A stretch of DNA of 64,000 nucleotides from the NCBI RefSeq assembly GCF_949987515.2, contig NC_082703.1, positions 10,316,680 to 10,380,679 on the forward strand, in the 5' to 3' direction. How positions within the stretch are numbered: the stretch's first letter is position 1; every line of letters begins with the position of its first letter. This DNA is from Delphinus delphis (taxonomy: Eukaryota > Chordata > Mammalia > Artiodactyla > Delphinidae). Shown here in pieces: positions 12,086 through 21,835 of the stretch. Below the pieces are notes generated by a model that saw nothing but the letters and a program-made list of their open reading frames with translations, was not told where the DNA came from and did not search any database. Made by a program: the position numbers and the translations under genes.

Positions 12086-12974
12086 CTGATCGTCCACTTC
12101 CTACGCCTTTGAGAGTGTCTTTCCCTTTCTCTGGAACTCCATTTCTTTAAGTCTGAAACAGAGAAATTAGGCTGGTAAGAGGTGGCAAACGAGTTTCCAC
12201 AGAATGACTTTTCTAGCGGTGTTTACCTTTGTTTTTAAGTCAGTAGATTTTTTAATATAACAATCTGGATTTTTAAACTCTCACAAATGCCCCCTGGTTT
12301 CCTCTTCACATGCATCCCTACTCCCCTTCCATCTTCTAGCGCCATACTCCTTCTTTCTACGCTGAAGGTACCCAACTCTGGGGTTCTAGCCTCACCAGCT
12401 CCTCCTCTTTGAGCATTTTTTTCATTATTTGCTGGTGAAAGCATCCTGAACGACTGGCTTCATCTTAGAGACAAGAAGATCTGGCAGCCACAGCTAGCCC
12501 CAATTCCCCCTGGCAACAATGAGCTGGAACCCATCGAGGCTGCTCCCTTTCAATGGGCCACGCTCTCTCCAAGCTCGACTCACTCCTCTCGTTTGGCTAC
12601 CCGTTTGCCCCATGTAGGGATTTTAGTCTGTGACTCTTGGTTAAATGATTACGAGCTATGTGATTTTATACACTTTTTGGTTGCAGCATATGTGGGTGTG
12701 GCCCTGGGTGGGCATACTGTGATTCAGCTGTCTACTCGATTAGGTCAAATAGCAAGTTTTCCCCGACGTGACCAGGCTGTGCTTTTAACTGACCCAAAAG
12801 ACTGGTGGTCTTGGCAGTGTGTGGAGGCCGCCTCAGTGAGGCTCTGCTGAACTTCGTGTAGAACTAGGTGTCAAATTATATGCAAATTTGTATTTTGCAT
12901 GGGAGCTGAGCGCTTTGGCACTTAATTTTTTGTTTAATATAGCTAAGTATGTAGCACTGGCCAAGTTCTGCATG
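12086..12974. other. unassigned single-copy sequence
   Basis: No gene or repeat is recognised. An octamer-like ATGCAAAT at 12880-12887 faces a related ATTTTGCAT at 12892-12900. Confidence 0.5.
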
Positions 12975-13075
12975 TTTAATCCTTTCAACCGTTCAGCATA
13001 AATCATCCTCTCAGACCCTTAATCATTCTTGTTATTCTTCTTTGAACTTCCTCCAGTTTCCTTACATCCTTCATT
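12975..13075 (+). repeat. CR1/L3-type LINE fragment
   Basis: 'tgttattcttctttgaactt' followed by 'cctccagtttccttacatcc' fits the CR1/L3 segment that reads 'ctggacacactccagtttgt' in consensus, with 'caaccgttcagcataa' in the expected place upstream. It is a short relic. Confidence 0.5.
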
Positions 13076-13661
13076 GCATAAAGAAGCGTTTTTTAACAGG
13101 CCTGTTTCACTTCCAAGTATCCATTCTGTGATGGAAACAGTGGGGGTCCGGATGATCCAGTGCCCTGAGAGAGTCCAAGGGAAATTCAAAGCTTGGTCCT
13201 TGGAAAGTGACAGACGTTCACAGGCACAGGGATTGAAAGGGACCAGCCCCGCCTTCTCTGCCACATCTGACCCAGAAAGACGATTTTGTATCCCTTTTCT
13301 CTTCAGTAATGCAGAGGATTTATAGGATGGTCCTTGGTGACATAGTCTGTGCTCTTTTATTGGGTCTTTATTGAGCATCTACTATACGAATGAGAGAGTT
13401 GTTATGCTTCCCATATTGAGTGAAGGGAGAAAAACAGCTAGGGGAATGAAGCCACTTGTCACATCTCTTAGGATCAGAGATTTATCATCTATCAACTGTT
13501 CCCCCTTTAATCTGGTTATCATGGTGCGAGAGAATACTGTCTCAGGGAAACTCATGGGGGGAAAAAAGACGCTAGAGGAAGTCGCAAAAAGAAGGTGATG
13601 GAGAGACTGAACACACATCTGCTTTATCTGCCTTTTCTTATCTCTACAGGTGCTTCCCTGC
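13076..13661. other. unassigned single-copy sequence
   Basis: No gene or repeat is recognised. Overlapping frames of about 100 codons on both strands have no domain signature. Confidence 0.45.
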
Positions 13662-13780
13662 CTCCAACTAGAATGTAAGCTCTAGGAATTTTGTCTTGCT
13701 CACCAGTCTACCCCCAAACCTAGAAAGGAGCGTGCCCCATAATAAGTGCTTAACAAGTGTTTGTAGAATGAATAAATAAT
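13662..13780 (+). repeat. L2 LINE 3' end, sense
   Basis: 'aactagaatgtaagctctag', then 'gaattttgtcttgctcacca', then 'ataagtgcttaacaagtgtt' and 'gtagaatgaataaat' reproduce the L2 3' terminus in order, including the GAATGAATAA-type tail. Confidence 0.85.
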
Positions 13781-13902
13781 CACCTTCAGCTATCAATTCA
13801 TATTTCTGAGACAAGCTGGGACCTGGGCCCTGGGACCCTTTACTGCAGTGCTTGCACCTGGGCAAACGTCACCTCCTCCTCGAGGAACAGAATACAAAGA
13901 AA

Positions 13903-14287
13903 CTATAAGGGACTAAAAATAACCACACGCATGCGCAGTTGGGGCAAATTGTGAACAAGATCCCAAAAGACCAAAAACCCAACTGCTACTTCTAAGGAGC
14001 AGGGAGCAGAAGCAGGGAACTGCGCATGCCCCCTGCACAAAGCACCATCAAGGGGTAGGCAGTCCATCTAAGCTATCTGTCGGTCCCACCCCTGCACCCA
14101 TCTCTACCTTCACCCCGTTTAAGGGACCAGCTCATCTCCCCCTCAGGGAGCGAGCAAGGGCACCTGTTACTTGTTTTCACTCCCCCCTGCTGCATCAGGA
14201 ACCCCAGTAAAGCCTTGCCTGAATTTCTTGTCTGGTCTCTTATCAATTTCTGTTGATTAAAATGTCCAAGAACCCTGGTCAGTAACA
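13903..14287 (+). mobile_element. solo retroviral LTR (ERV1-like)
   Basis: The block has LTR architecture: a 'catgcgcag' motif seen twice, a pyrimidine-rich centre, a 'ccagtaaagccttgcctgaa' polyadenylation segment, and a terminal 'tggtcagtaaca' ending in the canonical CA. No retroviral gene follows, so it is a solo LTR left by recombination. The start is uncertain (near 'ataagggactaaaa'). The gammaretrovirus-like class is inferred from the R/U5-like end. Confidence 0.65.
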
Positions 14288-14459
14288 CTTGGATAAGGAT
14301 AGTTGATACTTCTTAATTCTATGGAAAGCAGAATGCGAAACATGGCTTCCAGACAATTATGAAAGCTTCACTCACTCTCCAATACACCTTTCAAACTGGA
14401 TTTTTGCCTAAAGATCCTCTTACAGAGAAATGGAGAGCCACCACTGTTCAAGGCCATTT

Positions 14460-14790
14460 TGTCTGACTGATGCAGGGATCCCCGTTATTGGCCACCCTGC
14501 CAGTTACCCTTGAGACTCTGCTTGAATACCTCTAGAAACAGAGAGCTCGCTTCTCCCCAGAGCACCTTCCATGGGAAGCTCTGTTAGAATGCTCTTGCCT
14601 GAATTTGGCTAATATCTCTTTTTTTCTCTAGCCTCCACCCATGGTCTTGGTTGTCAGAAGCAAATTAATCGTTCTTTCCATTGGGCAATCCTTCAGGTAT
14701 CTTGAGACACGTAACACGTCCCTCCCAAACTTTCTCTTCTCTGTGTGAAATGTCCCTTCTTCCTTTCTACACTTAGAAACATACAGCAGA
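14460..14790 (+). repeat. CR1/L3-type LINE relic
   Basis: 'accttccatgggaagctctg', 'ctctagcctccacccatggt' and 'caatccttcaggtatcttga' match the CR1/L3 order 'gtagcttccacccattgg ... cttcaaatatttga ... ttctcttctc'. It lies between two LTRs. Confidence 0.5.
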
Positions 14791-15041
14791 CACTCCAGCC
14801 TGGGAGTCTGGCATGTATTCACTTTGAGGACTCACACGTGAACAGCAGGAATGGCCCATCTGGGTGTCTGTTTATGGGAAGGACTAAAGAGCTTCATAAG
14901 GAAACCGATTAGTAACTACATAACCAAGGACAAGTCATCCTCCCAGAGCCGTCAGTCAGCAGGAGGGAGGAGGAATGTCAGGGGCATAGGCTCAGTTCAT
15001 TCTGTGCATCAGCTTTCTTTCCTCCAGCAACAGTAAGCAAC

Positions 15042-15660
15042 TGGGGGAGGGGGTTCCCGAAGAAAAAGAACCAGGCAAGGCTTTCTTGACAAAAGAGAAG
15101 CCATTTTTGGCCCAAGCCATTTTGTGATCTAAGCCTGGCCACAACGCTTGCCCTGAACGGGTCTCAGTAATTAATGATCTTAAGGGAAGTGAGGGAATGC
15201 AGAAACAAAGGAAAAGCAATCAAGAAATAATAGTTCAGCGATAAATTAGAGTCCTGGTTCCTCTCAGGGGATGTACGTAACAATCTGATACGTGTCTTTG
15301 AGTTCTGCAGGAACAGAGGCCCCCCACCCAGGTGGAGGATGGAATGATGATGTTGACATTTTCTGACCCTCCTGACCTCAGTCAGCTAGAGCCTGGACTC
15401 TGTCAACCTTTGTCGCAATCCTATGCTGAATTCTCCTCTGCTCAAGCCCCTTCATGAATATGCAGACACTGGCCAAGCCCCTTCATGAATATGCATATAC
15501 CTTAGCTTAAAACCTCCCCTGTTTTGCTGTTGGGGAGATGCTGCTTTCAGAAAGATCCCCGGTGTTCTCCTGACTCGCTGCAAGTAATAAATCCTTCCTT
15601 CTCCTGTGTGTCTTTTGGCTTGATGCCCACCAGGAGGCGAACCCAGTTTTTCGGGTAACA
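15042..15660 (+). mobile_element. solo retroviral LTR (ERV1-like)
   Basis: The 3' part has a polyadenylation region, 'ctgcaagtaataaatcctt', and ends 'cgggtaaca'. The 5' part ('gccatttttggcccaagcca', 'ttgtgatctaagcctggcca') is typical of cetartiodactyl ERV LTRs. A 22-bp unit is repeated exactly at 15443-15464 and 15474-15495 (period 31) upstream of the TATA-like region. No internal retroviral sequence is seen. The start near 15042 (TG) is approximate. Confidence 0.6.
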
Positions 15661-16104
15661 GAACTAGTGCCAAACTTAGGGAGAGGGAATATTGGGCATC
15701 AAAGGCCCCAAATCTTTGGTCAACCTTGAAAACACGAGGTTGAAACACACAGTTTTTAAACTTGGGTGATGTTATATACCACCTAAGTGGAGAAGTGGGG
15801 GAGAATATCATATCATATTGGAGGAGAAAAGACAACATTAACTCTACAGCAATACAGGACCAAGGATGGAGAAGTGGTGGAGGAAGCAGCATCATGGTGG
15901 CAGGAGATGGTTCAGGAACAGCTAGAGTAGGAAGGGGAAATGGTGGCTGGGGGTGACAGCTGAGAGGAGAGGAGTCTGCATCTGGCACATGTGGGTAGGA
16001 CTTGAGGGGCACTGGGGTTCTCGTAAATCTGCTAGGAGAGATGCTGTTTTATTGCTGTTATTCCCCCAGCACCAGGAAACATGATTATAAGTCGTAATGA
16101 TAAC
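15661..16104. other. unassigned single-copy sequence
   Basis: No gene or repeat is recognised. A minus-strand frame of 186 codons (15452-16012) runs from here into the LTR and is rejected as coding. Confidence 0.5.
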
Positions 16105-16320
16105 AACAGCCTCTATCTATTGAGTCTGTCTCGTGAGGCAGGCACTGCATTAACACTGGGGGAACTCATTAATCCTCACAATAATCTTGTCTGGTAGGTA
16201 CAATTCTTATTCCCATTTTATAGATGAGAAAATTAAGACAGAGAAGCTATCTTATCCTAAAGTACACAGCTAGTCATGGCAGAGCTGTGAAACAAAGCTA
16301 CTTTTACCTAACTTTTAAGC
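16105..16320 (-). repeat. MIR SINE, antisense
   Basis: Almost the whole reverse MIR order is visible: 'attgagtctgtctcgtgagg', 'actcattaatcctcacaata', 'ccattttatagatgagaaaa' and 'gtacacagctagtcatggca'. It is a near full-length but diverged copy. Confidence 0.8.
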
Positions 16321-17029
16321 CTGACTTCTGTAATGAGATAAAATTCTGCATTTTAGTACCATTTCCTTGAATCACAGCTCAAACTTCAATAGTAAAGTAT
16401 ATACATTTCAGTTAAGTATGTTTGCCTTAACCAATGCATTTTTAAAAAATTGCTGAATCTAAGTATATACAGCATATCAAGCAAAAACTTATGCAGGGAA
16501 GTGAAGTTAGTTGATTTCTGCAGGAACTGTTCTTATCAATGGAGAGTACAGGATATCCATTCCCTGTCACTGAACTAGAGGTAAGTCTTCACATCGGTGT
16601 AGCCCCTTCAGCCGCAAAACTAGCAATTTTCAACGTGCTGTTTCTCTGAAGCAGCCTCCACTCATTACCAAGGCAATAAAACAAGGGAGGTAATGAACAC
16701 AGTCCCACATCTCATGTGTCGGTCAGCATCTTCTACACCCCTCGATGCTCCCCTGGACAGAGAACTTCTCACTCTGTTCCAATGAAATCTAAATCTTCTC
16801 ATGCATATTCTGGGGCATCCTGCTTTATAAAAACCTATCATGGGACCTTAAAATGCCTCACCTCACTGCCCTCAAGAAGTTAGCCTCAGGAATCTTTCAT
16901 ACCAAGATTTCACACGAAATCTTTCACAGTGTAAATAAACTGTGTTGCCCTGAGCTGGACAAGTTCAGCAAATTGATATTTCTCTGGCTGGAGCACATCC
17001 GATATCCTTGTTAGGCTAAATGCATTTAG
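16321..17029. other. unassigned sequence
   Basis: The part at 16740-16960 faintly recalls the CR1/L3 family, but I could not follow its order well enough to call it. No gene is recognised. Confidence 0.4.
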
Positions 17030-17530
17030 CGAAAGAAAACAATTTTTTAAATTGCAGGCTGTTCTTTGCAGTAAGCCAGGAGCAGCCTCCGTATAAAGAG
17101 CAAAGTGTTCTAGACGTGCTGATGATACCTTGTGCCCAAGAACACAGCCAATTACAACCCAGCGGTACTTTACTGCTAATGATCTTTGAAGTTAACAAGG
17201 TTTGCGAAAGCTTCTCTGCATTATTATTACTATTTATATTAATAGCATTAGTGGTCTCTTTTATTCTGCTAAGATTTAGCATTACTAATTGGCATCAGTA
17301 TAAATAGAGGTATTAATGCTCTCATGCAATGCAAGCAGAGCCAACTCTGGCAGCTTTGTGGGTTTAATATGGAAATGTTTGCTGTCTAATGAGGACACAA
17401 AATGTTAATCTCCAGAACAAATTGTATTTATAGAGAAACTAATTATCATATGCAAATGTGACACACATCACTTGCAAAATTCCTGTTGCCACTGGGCCAG
17501 GCCTCTGTGACCTTTTTGAAATGCAGCACT
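17030..17530. promoter_or_regulatory. candidate conserved enhancer block
   Basis: This AT-rich single-copy stretch is dense in transcription-factor core motifs: CTTTGAA (TCF/LEF-like) at 17184-17190 abutting GTTAAC at 17191-17196, CTAATTA at 17440-17446, octamer ATGCAAAT at 17450-17457, and TGACCTTT (nuclear-receptor half-site) at 17508-17515. It contains no recognisable repeat, although MIRs flank it about 0.7 kb upstream and 0.5 kb downstream. Motif presence is seen; enhancer function is inference only. Nothing identifies a target gene. Confidence 0.25.
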
Positions 17531-18054
17531 TTGAAGCAGTGGCTAATAGTTTCATGCGCTGAGGCTGATTACTTTTATTTTCATACAGAAATCAGCTACA
17601 TGGGAGAGACTCTGGATAAACCCAGCAGAGCCATGCCTTCTGTAACCATGACCGGCACTCTACTAGTAATTTCTTATCCTTTCCTTTAAGACTCAGAATT
17701 CTTCTGCAGTTTTTGCTATATCTGAAAAGCCAGATAATGTAGAACAGAATGAAGAATGTTTTAACCCCATTAATAAAAGAACTAAGATGTTCTTATAAAT
17801 GCAGTCTTATTGGGTGAAAGCTATTTTGATATTATTTTCATAATTGTTTTGGGTTTTTTTGTTAGTTTTCTTCTTCATAAGAAACGACTCTTAAGTATAT
17901 GACACAGATGGTTAAATCTAGCGAATATAGTGTTAACTCCTTTCCTTGGTACTTTTTCCTCTTCTCTTTCAAATAAACATGTTCTCTAGTCTGCAATCTC
18001 ATAGAAGTGCAACTTGCGGGAACTTAAATGGCCACACATCACCCAGTGAGTCCA
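17531..18054. other. unassigned single-copy sequence
   Basis: No gene or repeat is recognised. Confidence 0.45.
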
Positions 18055-18160
18055 GATACTTCCTTTGCTTGCAGATGAGGAAGATGTGGATCAGAGAGGT
18101 CAGGTGGCATGCCCAAGCTCACACAGCGAGTTGGTAGAAGACGCTAGAGGTCACGTGCTC
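18055..18160 (-). repeat. MIR core fragment, antisense
   Basis: 'gcagatgaggaagatgtgga' followed by 'catgcccaagctcacacagc' and 'gagttggtagaag' matches the reversed MIR core. Both ends are missing. Confidence 0.7.
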
Positions 18161-18554
18161 TTTATATATGCTTAAAAATTTGAAAACTAACCACCGCTAC
18201 TGTAGTGTTGTCAAGTTTAGAATCACGTGAATGCTTACCAGCCTTTATAACTTTATATAGAAGCTGCTGCTGACTGGAGAGCCTCAGCTAGCTTCTGGTC
18301 CTAGCCCAGCTAATTCTCATCCAACACTGGGGATCTCATTCAGCATCCTCCAAAGGCCTGTTGGGCTCCAAGGACAGAAAGACGAAGGAAGCCTTTAGAA
18401 GGGGGTCTCTACTGTCGTGGAACCCACAGTTGGCTGAGGGAGACCAACAGTTTCAATAAGCCGAGCTAAGTGCATTACCAAAGCATGCCTGAGGTGTGTG
18501 AGAGCACAGAAAAGAGACAATACTCCATGTGGAGGGGGCCGCAGGGTGGGATGG
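18161..18554. other. unassigned single-copy sequence
   Basis: No gene or repeat is recognised. Confidence 0.45.
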
Positions 18555-19415
18555 TGTACGTGTTTCTATTGCCATGTAACAAATTACCTCAAATGTAGTG
18601 GTTTAAAAGCATACATTTATTATTATTATTTCCATGGGTCAGTAGTTCCTGCATGTCTTAACTGAGTCCTCAGCTCAGGGTCTCACAAGGATGCAGTCAA
18701 GGTGTTGGTCAAGCTTCCTTTCTAAAGCTCAGGGGTCTCTTCCAAGCTTGGTGGTTGGTGGCAGAATTCAGTCCCTTGCGGTTGTAGGACTGAAGTCTTT
18801 GCTTTCTTGCTGGCTGTTAGCAGGGACTGCTCTGGCCTCCTGGAGGGTCCCCCAACTCCCTGTCATGAGGACCTCTCACAATATGGCAGCTTACTTCAGC
18901 AGGAGGATCACTCTTCAGGATGGCCCAGTCCCTTTTTCTTTTTTTTTTTGCAGTACGCGGGCTTCTCACTTCCACGGCCTCTCCCGTTGCGGAGCACAGG
19001 CTCCGGACGCGCAGGCTCCGGACGCGCAAGCTCAGCGGCCATGGCTCACGGGCCCAGCCGCTCCGCGGCATGTGAGATCTTCCCAGACCGGGGCACGAAC
19101 CCGTGTCCCCTGCATCGGCAGGCGGACTCTCAACCGCTGAGCCACCAGGGAAGCCCCCCAGTCCCTTTTCAAGATCTTCTGCTGATTGTCAGGTCTATGT
19201 AAGATAATCTTCCTTTTGATTAACCTGAAATCATCTGATTTGGGATCTTAATTACATCTGCAAAATCTCTTCACCTTTGCCGTGAAGTATGACCTAATCA
19301 TAGGAGAGAAATCCCACCATACTCAGAGGTCTTGCCACCCTCAAGGGAAAGGGATTATACAGCATATGTAAATCGGGGAAATCTTGGGACCCATCTTAGA
19401 ATTCCACCTCCCTCA
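18555..19415 (-). repeat. ancient LTR-like repeat, split by SINE
   Basis: The left part ('tattgccatgtaacaaatta', 'gtggtttaaaagcatacatt', 'agggtctcacaaggatgcag') and the right part ('tttgggatcttaattacatc', 'tgcaaaatctcttcaccttt', 'agggaaagggattatacagc', 'catcttagaattc') are the two halves of a common mammalian interspersed repeat that looks like an old MaLR/ERVL-type LTR in reverse. A young SINE at 18938-19156 interrupts it. The exact family is not certain; the identity as one split repeat is fairly clear. Confidence 0.6.
18938..19156 (-). mobile_element. CHR-type SINE with internal duplication
   Basis: This full-length short SINE in reverse runs from poly(T) to 'gccaccagggaagccc'. The target duplication 'cccagtccctttt' lies at 18924-18936 and 19157-19169. 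Inside, the 15-bp unit 'ggctccggacgcgca' is present twice in tandem (18999-19013 and 19014-19028), where other copies have it once. It inserted into the older LTR-like repeat. Confidence 0.93.
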
Positions 19416-19974
19416 AGTGGAGAGCAGAGGGGTAGAGTTAGGTTTCAGAAGATGTGAATTAAATCGTGCAAGACAAATAGAGGTAAACATCTGGAGTGAT
19501 TAATCTTATAATTTTCTTGAAACTGTTTTTCACCAGAAACCTGTGTTCATAAAGTATAATTTTATTTATTTACATCAGATTTGGATGGAACATGAAGAAA
19601 AAAAGAGGAGTGAAAAGACAATTCACCAAGAGTAAAAAACACAAGCAAACCAAACCAAAGCTTTGTTAGAGTGAATGAATGAATGAAAAATGAAGGGACC
19701 TGGATGGGACCATAGACAAGGTTATAAGCCACCTGGACCTCTGTATGCTCATTGGAAAATATATTGATGATTTGTAATATGTGAGAGGCAAAGGAATAAT
19801 ATGTCTAACGCATAAAAACTTCTTATAAAGTAAGAAAAGTAAAAGAAGAATCCTTGGAATGGGCTGAATATTGGACTCAGCAGTAGAGGAAAGAGCCACA
19901 GATGGTTCACAGGCATATTAAAGTGTTCAAATTCATTTGTAATTAAAGAATAATGATAATAGTTAATTAAAATA
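19416..19974. other. unassigned AT-rich sequence
   Basis: No gene or repeat is recognised; a short (GAAT)n run lies near 19673-19685. Confidence 0.45.
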
Positions 19975-20170
19975 TCTGAATTATATGCAGGCACTATTCT
20001 ACTTCCTTTATATATATATCACTTCATATAGCATGCACCCCTAAGGGTAAATCCTATTATGGGCTCCATTTTACAGATACAGAGAGGTTAAGTTACTTGC
20101 CAAAGGTCACACAGTAGCAAGTGGCAGAGCCCCAGTTCTACCCAGATTGTCTGGCTGTGCTCTGACCATC
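19975..20170 (-). repeat. MIR SINE, antisense
   Basis: 'ccattttacagatacagaga', 'ggttaagttacttgccaaag' and 'gtcacacagtagcaagtggc' followed by 'agagccccagttctacccag' give a clear reversed MIR core and tRNA-related part. Confidence 0.85.
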
Positions 20171-20214
20171 ATGTGTTCCTGCCTTGAAGGCACACTGACA
20201 AGTCAACAGTGGTT

Positions 20215-21150
20215 TGGCAGGTCATGTTAAAATAATAACCTAGTGGTGATGAGGGTTTGGGAAAATAGGCACTGTCCTATTCTACCATGAAGAATGGAAA
20301 CAAACCTTTCTGTAGAGGTTTTAATAGTATGTATGTAAAATCTTTTAAAAAACGGCATAGTCTTTTTTTTTTTAATTAATTAATTTATTTTTGGCTGCGT
20401 TGGGTCTTCGTTGCTGTGCGCGGGCTTTCTCTAGTTGTAGTGAGCGGGGGCTGCTCTTTGTTGTGGTGCGCGGACTTCTCATTGTGGTGGCTTCTCTCGT
20501 TGCGGAGCATGGGCTCTAGGCGCACAGGCTTCAGTAGTTGTGGCACGCTGGCTCAGTAGTTGTGGCTCGCAGAGCTGTAGAGTGCAGGCTCAGTAGTTGT
20601 GGTGCACGGGCTTAGTTGCTCCGCGGCATGTGGGATCTTCCCGGACCAGGGCTCCCGGAACCCGTGACCCCTGCATTGGCAGGGGGATTCTTAACCACTG
20701 CACCACAAGGGAAGTCCCATAAAAACCACATAGTCTTTAATGTAACATTTCTTTCCCATTTTTTTATCCCAGTGAAGACAGTATGTATGTATAAATACTT
20801 ATTTAGCTTTAAGCATACCTGTCAAGTTACTCATAATAGCAAAAAAATTGAAACAGTATTAAAAAATGGAAACAACAAAGCAGAAGCCACATCAGTTACT
20901 TTGCATTCACTCGGTGAAATACTATGCAGCTGTTGTGACTACATTTTATATTTTAGAATATTAACAGGAAAAACTGCACTGTATATTCAGAACCAAAAGC
21001 AGATTATATTATATCACATAATTGTTTTTTAAAAACCTGCATATATGAATACCAAAAAAAGGGGTGGCCTGGAAGTATATTCATCAAACTATTAAGTGTG
21101 ATATATTCAAAAAGTGGTTGAATTATAGATGATTCCTTTTTAAAAAGAAT
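20215..21150 (+). repeat. old L1 (L1M) fragment, sense, split by SINE
   Basis: Before the SINE, 'ggtgatgagggtttgggaaa' and 'ataggcactgtcctattcta' match the end of L1 ORF2. After it, 'ctcataatagcaaaaaaatt', 'gtgaaatactatgcagctgt' and 'ggaagtatattcatcaaact' continue in the same order into the 3' UTR. The reading frame is broken many times. The SINE at 20366-20720 separates the halves. Confidence 0.75.
20366..20720 (-). mobile_element. CHR-type SINE (long form)
   Basis: This is the longer, about 340-bp form. T/A-rich tail, 'ggctgcgttgggtcttcgtt', repeated 'cagtagttgtgg' units, 'ttgctccgcggcatgtggga', and an end 'ccacaagggaagtccc'. Related duplications flank it ('cggcatagtcttt' left; 'ccacatagtcttt' ending at 20738). 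The mismatches in the duplication and the changed end block suggest it is older than the short copies. Confidence 0.9.
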
Positions 21151-21360
21151 TTACTTTTGAGTGTCGTTTTATTCAATAAGTATCATATACTAAGAAAAAG
21201 TAATGTAAATTTAATCAAACGCTCTTTAAAAGTCCTTTCATAATGCAGTCTAAGATCCACGCTCTCTAAGTTGTTCTGTATAAGGGGTCCGTCTCATGCT
21301 GTGGCATCAGCATTGAACTGAGTCTGGTGATCTGTCCTCTGCCCTTGTCTTGGTTACAGA

Positions 21361-21520
21361 TTAACTCCAGAAAGTTAGAACTGGAAGAGATGCTAGAAAT
21401 CACACGATCCAACACTTTTGTTTTACGGATGAGAAGGCAAAAGACCACAGGGAATAGACAACTTACCCAAGGTTGACAGCCAGTGTGGGGCAACCTAGGA
21501 CTGGAAGGCAGGTCTCGGTA
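21361..21520 (-). repeat. MIR-type ancient repeat, antisense
   Basis: 'gttagaactggaagagatgc', 'acacttttgttttacggatg' and 'acaacttacccaaggttgac' resemble the reversed MIR-like core with the 'gaactggaag' lead found in a common ancient repeat. Family assignment within the MIR group is uncertain. Confidence 0.5.
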
Positions 21521-21620
21521 CTCACAGGTTGGTACCAGTTATCACTACACTATCTTCCTGGATTTGCATATCTTTAGTTGTGAAATCAGAGCCCTGATGC
21601 AGCGATTTCTCAGGGCAGAT

Positions 21621-21835
21621 TGTGGTGGTCACACACGCAGAGCTTGGGGTCAAATAACCCATTTCAGCGTCAGCTCTTCTGTTTCTGAGAGATCTTAAAC
21701 AAGAGGATTGACTTTGAGCCTAATTTTTCTAAACTGCAAAATGGTGATTATAAAAATATCCACCTCTTAGGTTATAGTGAAGATTTTAAAATACAATAAT
21801 ATATTTAAAGTTTTTAGCACAATACCTGGCTCCTT
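21621..21835 (+). repeat. MIR SINE, sense
   Basis: 'ttctaaactgcaaaatggtg', 'atccacctcttaggttatag' and 'agcacaatacctggctcc' follow the MIR 3' half in order. The 5' part is poorly preserved. Confidence 0.65.

Noticed and set aside
13019..13378. 119-codon minus-strand frame
   Set aside because: A 98-codon frame overlaps on the other strand and part lies in a CR1/L3 relic; no domain is visible.
13903..14287. Search for retroviral genes next to the LTRs
   Set aside because: No gag, pol or env-like frame adjoins any of the LTRs; they are solo copies.
15452..16012. 186-codon minus-strand open frame
   Set aside because: It spans the antisense of a solo LTR end and adjacent single-copy DNA, with no domain, and the proline-rich start is a purine-rich tract read backwards.
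18691..19202. Overlapping 131- and 149-codon frames
   Set aside because: Both extend across the SINE at 18938-19156 and the old LTR-like repeat; the repetitive 'QAPDAQAPDAQAQ' part comes from the 15-bp duplication.
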